DNA of 64,000 bases from Dillenia suffruticosa (lineage: Eukaryota > Streptophyta > Magnoliopsida > Dilleniales > Dilleniaceae): NCBI GenBank assembly GCA_033439265.1, contig JAVTVX010000001.1, positions 13,596,608-13,660,607 of the forward strand, read 5' to 3'. The notes below the pieces were generated by a model. It was given only the letters and a program-made list of their open reading frames with translations. It searched no databases and was not told the DNA's origin. The number at the start of each line of letters is the position of its first letter. Position 1 is the stretch's first letter. Position numbers and translations under genes: made by a program. Below, piece by piece: positions 25,431 through 36,559 of this stretch.

Positions 25431-25539
25431 TTATGTATCAAATTAAACATATGTTCCAGATTGCAATACCTTCTTTTTTACATAGAGAGAGGTTGATACT
25501 TTTTTAAGAGGCATGACAAAATGTATGCATGTGTATGTT

Positions 25540-26040
25540 ATATGTTAACTTTAAAAAAGTCTTTAAAATAGAATTAAATATCACTGTTTATTCTTTTTAA
25601 TTTTTTTTATGGTTTTTAAATTTTTTTTAGTAGTTGTGTTGTTCTGTGAATTCTGCCAGAACGTGGTTCTACAGTTCGCAAAACTACAAGTGGTTCTATG
25701 GTATACAGAACCAAAACCGAGCCTGGTTCTGCGGTTCGCAAAACCACTACCTGGTTCTGTGGAGGGAAGAACTACATTTCTGTGCTATAAGTTCTGATAT
25801 TTTTATAATTACAATTTTTATTATTTGTTTTTCTATTATACACATTATTTAAATATTTAAATAATTATTTAATATCAAATATTATAAATTAAAATGGAAA
25901 AAAAATATTTAGATAATATTAATGTTTATGTAAAAATTAAATTATATAAATATTAATTTGAAACGATAATATTTAATAATCTAAATCTAAATCTAAAAAA
26001 TACATAAAATTTTAAATTTAAATATCGTACTTAAATTTTA
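25540..26040. repeat. GTTCTGC hairpin cluster plus AT-rich body, copy B
   Basis: Starts TTATATGTTAACTTTAAAAA and has GTTCTGCGGTTCGCAAAACC and GGAGGGAAGAACTACA words, then TTTTATAATT and the common AT-rich body. It aligns by eye, in order, with 33660-34110. Confidence 0.8.
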
Positions 26041-26149
26041 AAATTTAAAGAAATTTAAAGTAGGGTTGCGGAGCAAAAGCTTAGGAAAATAGAATAGGTC
26101 AATAGTAATAAATGCTAGTAATAAATGGTCGGTGAGAGAGTCATGCAAA

Positions 26150-26880
26150 GCAAGTGAATTTATTGAGTCTTATTGATATCTTTCATGATACGTCTTTTTG
26201 CTTTCTTTTGCTTATTTTGGTTCCTTCTTCCTTCCTTTTATCCCTACCTTTTCGGATTTCCTTTGTTGAACCCCTTTGATAGAGTATTCCTTCGTTCGCT
26301 CGTTTCGTTTGTTCATTCACAGAGCATTTCTTCCTTTGCTTGTTTCGTTTATTTGTTGTACTCCTTTATTGTATAGAGCAGAGCAAAGTACAAAGAAGTT
26401 TTTGAAGAAAATACCCCTAAATGCAGGAACGAAGTAAGTACTATTTTGTTTATATGACACATCGAGTTTTATTGGTTCATCGCTTCCTTTCCAGAGTAAA
26501 ACATTTTTGGAAAACAATTCTTGAAGGAAAAACAGAATAAATGCACTCAAGAATTTATTGAGTTTTTTGAATTAATGTATTGGTATCTGTTTTATTGTTT
26601 TCTTTCCTTCGTTGCATAGAGTAAAATATTTTTTGCAAAAAAGAATTTTTTAATCAAATATGGATAAATGCACACTACGTAACTGCCACTACTGTTGAAT
26701 TCATTGATTTTTATTCAATGTTTTTTTTTTTTTTTTTGTTCTCTTTGTTTTGTTACAGAGTAAATACTTTTTCAAGGAAAAATAGTGGCGCAGGAAGTGA
26801 GTACTATTAAGTGAATTGAGTTTTATTGAATTAATGTATGATGCACCCTGTTTTGTTGTCAGAATTTCTGAACAAAAGTA
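26150..26880. repeat. Imperfect tandem repeats upstream of the PF04195 pseudogene
   Basis: Four diverged units each carry TTGAGTYTTATTG, then TTCCTTTC-type pyrimidine words, then AGAGTAAA-ATTTTT and AAGGAAAAA. Clear starts are near 26160, 26464, 26555 and 26815. A poly-T run lies at 26722-26738. The array could be a long leader of the adjacent element. Confidence 0.6.
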
Positions 26881-26932
26881 AAAGAGTTTGGATTTAGATT
26901 GAGCAAGAGGAGGGAGTGATTCTCAGGACACA

Positions 26933-28973
26933 ATGAAAAAAGGAGGAAGAATTAGTGACATTAAGAGTATAATGATGGATAAACAATTGGAGACCACAGC
27001 CAAAGATTTGGGTTTAGGGGCTGATTTTCGTTTAAGATTACCTAGAGGGGACGAAAGAGCGAATCAAATGGTAGAGAGATCTCTCCCTATATATAAGAAG
27101 TATGTAAAATATGGTGTACGGGTACCTTATTTAGGTCCCTTGGCTGTTGTTTTGAGATGTTGGAATATATTTCCAACTCTGTTTATTCCTAGTGCATGGA
27201 GGCTGATAGTGGCTATTGCTAGTTTATTGAGCTTCGGTCATCTGAGATTTGATTTTGATATTCTGTTGTTAGTTTTTTGTTTAAGAAAGTATGTCGGAGG
27301 AGGTGCAAATGAAGATTGGTATTATGTCCAGCCACGCAAAGAGTCTAATTAGAAGTTCTTTTATAAGGAGACCCTTGATAGGTCGTGGAAAAAAAAATTT
27401 CTTTGTGGAGTTTGCAAACGAAAGTTTAATTCTATTTATACCGGTAGATGGGGAACCTCTTGTATCGGCCTCCAACCCTTTGTCTCCTCCTTCAGTACAC
27501 GCGGGTTTTGTTAAATCGGTTGGTAGATTCTATGTTGCAAAGAGTAGGACTCTTTAGGTGGAGGCACTCATTGAGAATGAAATGCTAAAGCTGGTTGGTC
27601 TTTTGTTAGATGAGAACTTGCAGATTCAAAAGCCATTTATGTTAGAGAAAAAGCTAAGAATGTTGTAGACTTTTTAAGCCATGCAGAAGGTAATGATCTC
27701 GACAGAGTCACTCATAAAGAGATCTGTCCCAAAAAAATTATGGAAGAAGAAAGTCAGTCGGAGGAGTATACATTGGCAGAAACTTTTTTAGGAAAAAAAG
27801 GAGCTTTGTTTGGACAACTAGTAGTGAGGAGGGGGATGACGATGATGAGATTAGCAAACAAAGCAAACAGAGTACTATGGCTGGGGATGGTGGCAAAAAT
27901 GAGAAAGATCTAATTGTTGTCCTTGACTACGATGATGATGGCGACAATGACGCAAATTTGGCAAGGGATTTCGATGCGGGGACCATGGAGTTGGCTGTAG
28001 ACAAACAAGTAAGGTTAACTACTGAAAAGTTAACCATTGAGAGTGGTTCTCTAGTGCTGTTCTACCCATTGATAGGTCCAAGGACCTAAAACAGAAGGGA
28101 ATTGCTGCAAGTTGTGATGTTCAAGATTTCTGCTACTTGGATCTTGTCAAGGATAGAAAGTTTGTGGACAGAGTCGATTTCACTTGTAATGAAGCTCTGT
28201 TGAACCGGTTATCTTTGGAGGAAGGAGATGATGCTGTTATAAGTCTTTTGCTTCAGGTACTTGTTCAAATATAATAAAATTTTGTTCAAATGTAATATGT
28301 GATATATTTGATATAAGAATATCGTATTTGTGAATTAAAATGTGCTTTATTTATTTATTTATTTATTTATTTATTTTTGCTTAGACCGCCACGTTTACTG
28401 AATTTCAAAGATCGCGAAAAAGAGCTATAATAAGTGAGATGCACATTAAGTTGGAGGAGCAGTCTCAAATTAGTGCAGCAGATGCGGAAAGGATAGAAGA
28501 ATTAGTTATGATGGTAAAGAAAAAGGAAGAAATGACAGAAATGATGAAGACCGATATCGAAACATCTTATCAAATCACTGACGTAGCATATCAGAGTGTG
28601 AAAAGTTGAATGCTATATTGAGGAAAACTGAAACGGAGCGGCAGGCCACTATAAAATTAACGGAGGAGAGGGGGAGGCTGTGTAAGCTTCAGAGAAAAGG
28701 GTCACGGAAATTCAACAAGATTATGAGAGCCGAAATTAGAAACTTGCAAACAAATTGTTAAGAGAGCAAAATTTTATTCGTAGAGTTGGGTTGGAAGGAT
28801 CCTTTTTGGGTAGTATTGATGATAATAATTCATCGAGATTGGACCTAGAAGTTTTTGCTGACTCTGTTAGTGAAAAAATTGTTAATATGGGTTCTCGTGT
28901 TGCTTCTCTTCGACAAGATTTCATTCGTTTGCAACAAAAACGTGCCCGATCTCCTTCTCCATAAATGTGCTTA
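26933..28973 (+). pseudogene. Decayed PF04195-type ('putative gypsy type') retroelement protein
   Basis: Proteins of this kind are common in plant Ty3/gypsy-associated insertions and have no established activity. The reading frame starts MKKGGRISDIKSIMM. It contains YGVRVPYLGPLAVVLRCW, then FIPSAWRLIVAIASLLSF and DWYYVQPRK, the order expected of the PF04195 domain. The frame must shift at about 27340 to continue as SLIRSSFIRRPLIGRGKKNF. An acidic stretch follows (27877-28089), then a charged coiled-coil-like part (28386-28608) with a stop at about 28607. The C-terminal part ends LQQKRARSPSP at 28963. At least three frame changes and several stops mean it cannot make the full protein. An (ATTT)n tract at 28346-28376 sits in a probable intron. 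No integrase or reverse transcriptase motifs were found around it. Confidence 0.7.
28346..28376. repeat. (ATTT)n microsatellite
   Basis: About seven uninterrupted TTTA units just before a possible splice acceptor (TTGCTTAG, ending 28384) of the PF04195-type pseudogene. Confidence 0.8.
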
Positions 28974-29024
28974 ACACTAGTGATATCCTTCGTAAATGTG
29001 CTTATAACTGTTGTTGTGGGTAGC

Positions 29025-29287
29025 TGTTTACAACTCTTGACAAGCATGCTAATTTTCACTCTGAAGATATAAAGATACGATTAGAGAGGAGTTTCTGTCA
29101 ATGGACAATGTTTGATAATGTTTATTGTCTGGCATTTCAGGATGGCGGTCTTGATTATAAGGAGTTTATGGCACTGATGAAAAGGGAAATATGGTATGGA
29201 GTGCAGAAAGAAGAATTGTGGTATCGGATACAGGGAGGGTCAGGACCATCTGAGTTTTCTAAGATCATACCAGTTATCAATATTTAA
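29025..29287 (+). pseudogene. Short open frame with an EF-hand-like half motif
   Basis: After a possible acceptor (GGCATTTCAG, ending 29140) the frame reads DGGLDYKEFMALMKRE and ends FSKIIPVINI at the stop near 29285. The D-G-x-L-D-Y-x-E-F-x-x-x-M spacing resembles the second half of an EF-hand loop plus F-helix, as at the start of the last exon of CDPK-type kinases. The rest does not match that family. It could equally be an unrelated fragment of the neighbouring retroelement gene. Confidence 0.22.
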
Positions 29288-29569
29288 CTGTCTCAATCCT
29301 TCCCTTTTTTTTCCTTCCCTTTCTGAGTTTTTTTTTTTCTTTATTGTATTGTCAAGTAACTCTGTAATCAGTTAACTGAATGTTAATTTGGTTTCTATGG
29401 TGAATATGTGAAAAGAAAAGGGGAAAGTTATTTTTCATTCTCTATTATCTTTGTATCTTTAGTTGTGTCTAGTTTTGCTTTATAGCTGAAGTAGATGAAT
29501 ATGTGATGAGAAAAGCAAAGAGTTATTCATTCTTTGTTCTCTTCCATCTCTTTATCCTTGGCATGTTCC

Positions 29570-30035
29570 TGGAAGTAGTTCTGTTTTAGTTATGCATTTT
29601 CAAAATTCTGTCTTTGTAGTTCTGTTTTGTCTGTGCGGTTCTACTTTCCTTTTTTTAATGGTTAAGTTTTCCCACTTCTGTTTTACAAAGTTGTTCTACG
29701 TTTGGAAAGTGGTTCTATAGTTTTGCATTTGCAAAGTAGTTCAGTCTATGTTTGTGAAGTAGTTCAGCATCAGCGTTCCGTAGTTTTGCTTTCTGCTTTG
29801 ATATGCTTCTGTTTTGCTAGTTCTATTTTGCAAAGTACTTCTGTGTTTGAGAAGCATTTATGTGTTTGTAAGTAGTTCTGTTTGCGTAGTTCTGGTTTCT
29901 GAGTTAATATAATTATGCTTTGCAAAGTAGTTCTGCATCTGCTAGTTTAGGGTCTGTGTATTATTCATGCTAGTTCTGCTTTGCGTTACATAGCAGTTTT
30001 GCTTGTGCATAGTTCTGCTTTAGGCATACAACCTA
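29570..30035. repeat. Degenerate GTTCTGC / GCAAAG cluster
   Basis: About fifteen copies of TAGTTCTGYTTTGCAAAG, AGTTCTGTGTTTG and similar words in one orientation. It differs from the other clusters in being mostly direct rather than inverted, and it ends at the TA tract. Confidence 0.75.

Positions 30036-30039
<4 letters not shown>

Positions 30040-30100
<61 letters not shown>
30040..30100. repeat. (TA)n microsatellite, about 60 bp
   Basis: Uninterrupted TA dinucleotides, able to extrude as a cruciform and prone to assembly error. Confidence 0.9.
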
Positions 30101-30102
<2 letters not shown>

Positions 30103-31060
30103 AATATAGTAATAGTATACAAATACTATTTTCCATTTTAATATAATGTATCGAATGTTAAAGAATCAGTTATTTTTTTATACAATCTTAAATGATAAAA
30201 ATATTTGTAAGTTTATATAAAAAAAATCAATAATGTAGCTTTGGTTTATAAAATGATTTAATGCGTCAAATTATTTAGACTTTCTCCTGCATGGCGTATT
30301 TGTATTTGGATAATGTATTTGTATTCAAAAAATAACAGAAGGGTGCTGTTAGCAGCAAGACTGGTAATGTCCTGTAGGGAAAAAGTTCCAATCTTATGGA
30401 TAACAACTTTTTCATGCTTCAATGGAGAAGATCTAATTTGCACATAGATTGGAGAAAGATTCATAAGCAGAATTCAATATAATATACAATATAATATATG
30501 CATCATCCAAAGAAAAGCCAAGGATATCCAAAAGTAATTTGAAAATAACTTGAAAATAATGTGAAAAAGTTGACGTTTTTGTAATTTTGTTTATAATTCA
30601 ACTTTGTTGTTTAGGTTCAGGCAACCACAATAACGTACAAGGACTTATTTTCTTTGTAACTTTGATGCGACTCATTATTGATAATTTTGGGAAAAAAGCG
30701 TATATGGGAATTCTTTTTTCAACTGTTCAATCATTTTAGTACTCATCAATGACTTACTTTTTGCTTTTTCTTTGTGGATGAATATGGTTCATTTGCTTTA
30801 TGTTTCTCTCTCCTTTGAAAAGGCTAGTTTTGAAAGAATTTCACTTTCAAATTATGCTTTGATTTGTTATAATTTGGGATTATTGATTGAGGTTTGATGC
30901 ATAATTAACAATATTAATAATTACGATCAATAATATCAATGAACCTGGAGCATATTTCTTCAAATTTAGATGGTTTTATGTCAGTGGTTACAATTGACAA
31001 AATTTAATATTCAACTCCTCAAAAAAAAATTAATAAAAAATAACTTTCGTTTGTCAATGA
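30101..31060. other. AT-rich DNA, no gene supported
   Basis: Contains a 68-codon minus-strand open frame at 30258-30464 with no recognisable motif, and otherwise non-repetitive AT-rich sequence. Confidence 0.45.
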
Positions 31061-31190
31061 AGGAACCTGCCCTCGTCAATGAAGGGAGGTCCCTCGTCGA
31101 TGTAGGTTCATGGTTTCGTCGACGAAGGTTCATGCCTTCGTCGACGAGGGCAGCCTTCTTCATTGACGAAGGAACCTTTTTTTTTTCAAT
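31060..31190. repeat. CGTCGACG palindrome cluster 2
   Basis: Contains CCTCGTCAATGAAGG, CCCTCGTCGATGTAGG, a perfect TTCGTCGACGAA at 31115-31126, then GGTTCATGCCTTCGTCGACG and TTCATTGACGAAGG. It is followed by a TTTTTTTTC-rich tail like the other clusters. Confidence 0.85.
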
Positions 31191-32027
31191 AGGTACTGAA
31201 TTTTAAATTTTCTAAATTACGATGAAGAATAAAAAAAAATGTGGACGAAAGCTAAAACGTTTAGTCCCGTGGGACAAAAAATTTGGGATTTTTTTTTTTG
31301 GGTCTATATATACTGTGTATAAACAATATAGCTAGTGTATGAATAAAGACAAACGTTAAATAAATTAGTTCGTGTTATTCCTAAAAGATGCTTAGTCAAA
31401 TTTTTTTGTTGTTATTTTAAATAAAATACACGGAGACAAAAATTCATGAAAAAAATATTATTTTTAATAGTTCGTGTGTAAATAAGAGAGATATTTAGTG
31501 CACTTTTTCAAATGAGGGGCTAATCTATTATAGATCTAATATATTAATATTATTAATTTAAAAACATATAAGTTTTTAATTTAATCTATTAATATTATTA
31601 ATTTAAATGATATGAAATTATGATCTTTAACTATTCATGTTATTATTAAACAATTGTAATAATACTAAATTGTTTTTTTATAAAATATTTTCAATATCAT
31701 AGAATTTTATATAATATAAGAAAAATAATTAAATAATATTAAATTAGCCATTTAATATAATAAAACTTCTAAACAAGCCACGTTTAAGGAAAAAAATTCT
31801 ATTTGTTTTAAAAAACAAAAGGGAATATCATAATTTTTTTTTATCTAATTTGCACTTGTAAGTTTATCTAAACATATTGAAAAGAAATCATAGGAAAATG
31901 AAACCCATCAAAATTATCTAAACATATTCTCAAAGCGTTATATATTATTATATATGCATAAAAATTGGAAGAGATAGTGACATCTTGCAAAAATTGAAAA
32001 TAAACAAGTGGTGCGAAATTTAAAATT
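31191..32027. other. AT-rich tail module, no gene
   Basis: Shares GTGGACGAAAGCTAAAACGTTTAG-like and TGAATAAAGACAAA words with the modules at 51.9, 56.3 and 57.4 kb in the same orientation. The remainder (31500-32000) is AT-rich without recognisable features. Confidence 0.5.
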
Positions 32028-32345
32028 TGATATTAGTCTAAATGTGTGAATACACCGAGTATGTATGATACAAAGGAAAAATTTTCTCAACTCCGTAGGT
32101 ATTAAAAATAATAACAGAAAATATTGTTTCTGATTCTGGAATGAAAACAAGCACCTCATTATGATAGAGATTATGTTTAAGAACAAAATTGTTCCGGTTC
32201 TTCTTAATATGCTTTCCTTGGATTCCAACTTCAAGAGATTGTGTCCCAGTTTTCAAAATCACGATCAGAGTTTTTTCAGCATTAACAAAATAGTTGACAA
32301 ACCGAGGTATTTCTTGGTGACCGAACAAGAAAAGAAGAAAAAAGT
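32028..32345 (-). pseudogene. B3 DNA-binding domain fragment (REM-like)
   Basis: The minus-strand frame reads IPRFVNYF, then EKTLIVILKTGTQSLEVGIQ, then NFVLKHNLYHNEVLVF and IFSVIIFNTYGVEKIFP. This order of strands and the 'NL-x-x-x-E-VLVF' turn fit the plant B3 fold, which binds the DNA major groove (family knowledge), most like the REM branch. The domain is open and full-length, but I find no intact gene around it. An upstream linker exon could be 32440-32520 (minus: GQENSSVSKEVISTSLKPD). Together with the B3-like part at 32640-32880 it may be the remnant of a two-B3 protein. Its location on the 3' side of the Helitron coding region suggests a captured gene fragment, which is inference. Confidence 0.62.
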
Positions 32346-32639
32346 TAATATAAAAAAAAAGATGTTTTGAATTTTAAGAAGAGATGTGCATTATTAATTT
32401 ATATGGATTGGCTGCAGAAAATGCTTGATAAAAGCACACGGAACTGCAAAGATATTGAATACAATCAGGTTTCAGTGATGTAGAAATGACTTCTTTCGAT
32501 ACCGAACTATTTTCTTGTCCTGCAGATAAACATTGAACTAAACCATAAATATGGAGTTATATACAAATATATATTTATATACATACGTATTATGATTTAT
32601 AAAGGAAAATATCAAATATGTCAATTCGTGTTATTGCAG

Positions 32640-32880
32640 AATACTGGGTAATGGAGCTGTCTAGCTTAGGTAAACTTGTTTTTGAAATTCGTAGAAATGA
32701 ATAACATCAAAGACAAGATCTCCAATGTGTCTAACGAGTAAGGTGTGGTGTTCTTTAAGAAGATTACTATCAAGGTATTCTGCTAGTGCATCTTCATACA
32801 AGTTGTTTGTCAGGCTAAAGGACCAATCACGCATTTCATGCCTGAATGTAATTCTATTCTGATGGTGTCACTCTAACAAC
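32640..32880 (-). pseudogene. First B3-like domain fragment, copy 1
   Basis: Minus-strand reading gives ITFRHEMRDWSFSLTNN, then AEYLDSNLLKEHHTLLVRHI and GDLVFDVIHF. The W-x-F-x-L strand, the 'NLLKE-HTLL' turn and the F-D-V-I-H-F strand match the C-terminal half of a B3 domain. The N-terminal half is not clear upstream. It lies in the same orientation as, and upstream of, the second B3 domain at 32028-32345. A diverged copy is at 35269-35514. Confidence 0.48.
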
Positions 32881-33300
32881 ATCCGAAGTTGTACAGATAA
32901 AAGCTGTGGTTTACAAATAAAGAGATTCAACAATTTTTTTTCTCTAGTTCATATGAGATTAAAAAGGCTATACAAATCATAGAAAATGTATTAAAATGTA
33001 TTACACAAGAGGTGTATACCTGGTATTTCTTACAACGTAGAAAAAAGCAGCACGATTCTAAATTAGCATTCTATAGATTTGTTGAAGGCATATCCATTGT
33101 TTTTCATTCAATAAGCTATAATAGACTTTTATTTTTTTGAGTTGTTGTATTTTTTATTTGAGTTCGGAGAAAAAATCATGCAATAAATAATTAAAGATAG
33201 CCGGAACAAAGAATGGGGGTGAACAACAAGTAGCTGTAAAACCCAGAATATTTTTTGTCCTGTAGTAACCCGTGACTTTTTTTTTTGTTACCATGGCTGC
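32727..33300. repeat. Segmental duplication with B3 fragment, copy 1
   Basis: Matches 35308-35890 at a constant offset of 2581 bases. Shared words include GTGTCTAACGAGTAAGGT, GATTACTATCAAGGTATTCT, GTAATTCTATTYTGATG, AAAGCTGTGGTTTA and TTTTTCATTCAATAAGC. The copies differ by scattered substitutions and small indels. Confidence 0.88.
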
Positions 33301-33659
33301 TATACTTGCTTTCTAGTACTATTAAGAGGAAAAGGATTATGGACTGGAATACAAGGCGGTGCCGTATTTCAAACAATTTTGCTCATAGTTATAACAAGCT
33401 GTACTGATCGGAAGAAACAGGTTATATATCATCATTCTTTTTCTATTTAAGCTTTGGAATTCATCCGACCCTTCTAGATTGAAAATTTGCTTATTTGAAA
33501 TGGTGTTTCTTGTGCAACCTCTTAAGGCTAGGGAGAGGCTTTTTGTGAAGGATGATTTAGTGGATTCTATTGTAGCATGAATGTTGCATCCACTTGCTTT
33601 GGTGTAAAAATGACATGAAGTATCTATTGAAAGAATGGCAAATGTAAGGAGAGTGTCAA

Positions 33660-34110
33660 AATTATATGTTAACTTTAAAAAGTCTTTAAAATGAATTAAA
33701 TATCATTGCTCATTCTTTTTAATTCTTTTTATGGTTTTTTTAATTTTTCTTAGTAGTTCTGTTATTCTACGAGTTCTGCGGTTCGTAGAACTAGATTGTG
33801 GTTCTACGGTTCATAGGACTATAAGCGGTTCTATGTTGGTAGAATAGAGCCTGGTTCTACGGTTCGTAGAACCACTATGCGGAGGGAAGAACTACAGTTC
33901 TGTGTAATAAGTCCCGATATTTTTATAATTCTAATTTTTATTATTTGTTTTTATATTATACACATTATTTAAATATTTAAATAATTATTTAACATCAATA
34001 TTCTAAATTAAAATGGAAAAAATATCTGGATAATATTAATATCTTAGTAAAAATTAAATTATATAAATATTAATTTGAAACGATAATAAATCTAAAAAAC
34101 ACATAAAATT
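33660..34110. repeat. GTTCTGC hairpin cluster plus AT-rich body, copy C
   Basis: Near-collinear with 25540-26040: the same TTATATGTTAACTTTAAAA start, GGTTCTACGGTTCGTAGAACC hairpins, GGAGGGAAGAACTACA and AT-rich body. Same orientation. Confidence 0.82.
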
Positions 34111-35290
34111 TGCATTTTGCCAAACAACAACGTGGTTCTGCGCAATGCAGAACCATAAAATATTTAAATAATTATTTAATATTAAGTATCCCAAACTATT
34201 TACTAATCATAATTTTTACTAATAGCATTTTTACTATACATACTATTTAAATATTTAAATAATTATTTAACATTAAGTATTCTAAATTAAGAGGAAAAAA
34301 ATATATGGATAATATTAATGTTTGTGTGAAAATTTAAATCTATAAATATTAATTTGAAACTATAATTTTTAATAAATTAAATAAAAAAAAACTCAAATAT
34401 TAATATTTAATTTAAAGTTTGTAAAATATTGAAAATATAAAAAATAATTTAGTCATGTAAATATTTAATAGAATAGATTAAGTATTCTACTAGTTGGCAA
34501 TCAATCACAGGGTTTTTAAATCTATGTTTCAATGATTTTAAGAATTATTTTTTATCCAAAAGTTTTATGGATTTAATTTTTATTTATCCAAAATAAAGTT
34601 TGGAATAAAATGTTAATCGCAATACAAAATATAAAAACATTAAATAGCAAACCAAAACAAAAACTTATAAATATAAATATGCAATTTAAAATTCGATAAG
34701 AAAAAAATATTTAAATATTTAATGTGAATATATAGATAATTAGTAGTTCTACAGTTCGCAGAATGATGAGATGGTTCTACGCTTCACGGAATGTCAGCGT
34801 GGTTCTGCGCTGAGCAGAATCACAGCGTGCAAAATCATAACATGGTCCTGCGGGTCACTGAACGACAAGATGGTTCTGTGCTTCGCCAAACGACAACGTG
34901 GTTCAGCGCAGCGCAGAATTACTAAATATTTAAATAATGCTTTAACATTGATTATTCTAAATTATTTACTAAATGATAAGTTTTTATTGATTGTATTTCT
35001 ACTATACACACTATTTAAATATTTAAGTAATTATTTAATATTAAGTATTCTTAATTAAAATGGGAAAAATATGTGGATAATATTAATCTTTGTGTAAAAA
35101 TAGAAATATGTAAATATTAATTTCAAGCTATAATATTTAATAATTTAAATCTAAAGAATACATAAATGTTAATATTTAATTTGAAGTTTGTATACAAAAT
35201 ATGGAAAATAATTTAGTTATTTAAATATTTAATAGAATAAATTAAGCTTCAATCACAAAGTTTTTAAATCAGAGTTTCAGTGATTTTAAG
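34111..35290. repeat. Two tandem copies (D, E) of the GTTCTGC module
   Basis: Copy D (34120-34740) and copy E (34741-35290) both run from a hairpin cluster (CAACGTGGTTCTGCGCA...GCAGAA) through TATTTAAATAATTATTTAA and GGATAATATTAAT to CAATCACARRGTTTTTAAATC. Copy E carries the richer cluster, with AATGATGAGATGGTTCTACG and CACAGCGTG spacers. The two sit between the two B3 duplication copies. Confidence 0.8.
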
Positions 35291-35514
35291 TATCGTTGTT
35301 TATCTACGTGTCTAACGAGTAAGGTATGGTATTCTTTAATAAGATTACTATCAAGGTATTCTACTGGTGCATCTTCATGCAAGTTGCTTGTCAGTGTAAA
35401 GGACCAATGACCAATTCCATGTTTGAATGTAATTCTATTTTGATGATGCCGTTCTAACAACATCCCAAGTAGTACACGTAAAAGCTGTGGTTTATAACTA
35501 AAGAAATTCAACAA
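35269..35514 (-). pseudogene. First B3-like domain fragment, copy 2
   Basis: Diverged duplicate of the fragment at 32640-32880: RITFKHGIGHWSFTLTSN, then VEYLDSNLIKEYHTLLVRHV. It loses the DLVFDVIHF strand at its end, where it meets the copy E repeat near 35300. Part of the duplication 35308-35890. The truncation makes a functional domain unlikely. Confidence 0.45.
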
Positions 35515-35890
35515 TTTTTTCCCTACTTCATATCAAATTATAGAGGCTATAGAAATCATAGAAAATGTATTAGACGAGTTGTATACTTGGTCTTTCTTGT
35601 AGCGTAAAAAAAAGCAACATGATTCTAAATAAATGTTCTATAGATTTGTTGAACGTATGTCGATTGTTTTTCATTCAATAAGCAATAACAGACTTTTATT
35701 TTTTGAGCTGGTGTATTGTTTTTTTTTTATTTTTGAGATTAGAGAAAAAACGATGGAATAAATAATGAAAGATAGTTAGAGCAAAGAATAAGGACGAACA
35801 ACAAGTAACTGTAAAGTGTAGAATATTTTTTGTTCTATAGTAACCCATGACTGTTTTTTTCTTTTGTTTTGTAGTAACCCGTGAACGTAA
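35308..35890. repeat. Segmental duplication with B3 fragment, copy 2
   Basis: Partner of 32727-33300, same orientation. The left edge coincides with the end of repeat copy E, and the right edge is near the TAACCC(G/A)TGA words. Confidence 0.88.
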
Positions 35891-36559
35891 TTTTGCAGTT
35901 TTTTTATGATTTAATTTATCTTGAAAAAGTTTTATTTATCCCTATAAAAATATCTTTTTTTTTTTAAATTGCGTGATGAAATTCAGTGTCGTCAAAACGT
36001 TAATTATGATGAAACATGTTTATGTAAATAATAAATAGGAAGTATTCACTGATCATAAAGTATTAGTTTTGTGGACACAGTTTTTAAAAAAGTCAAAGAG
36101 CATTAGTTTTAGTAAATACATGATGAGTGGAATAGTTTCGTGAAGGAAACAAAATGATATAACCAAGCTTGTTTCGTGGTCCTCTAGGCACCACAGGTAC
36201 AAAAGTATTTTATAATGCTTTTTTTTTATTAGGGAGCAGTTTAGCTTAGTTTTTGTTTTTTGGGAAGATTTACATCTATGGGTTGTGGAGGTTCTCCAAT
36301 CTTTAGGCTATCCTCTTGTATGTAATTAAACCTATGAAGTAGTGAACCCTTGGCTCTTACAAAGAAACCATCAATTCTGAAATCAACAAAGCAAAATGCC
36401 GAAGTTATCATGCTATAAAAACAAGAAGGAAGACTTGCTATGCTAGGAAAAAAACAGAGGTCGCACTTGGTTCATATCCACCTAAAGAAAGGGAAGACGA
36501 AGAAGAAGAACCAATAGTACATTATTCAGAAAGGAATGGACTATCAGTGTTATATTCAG

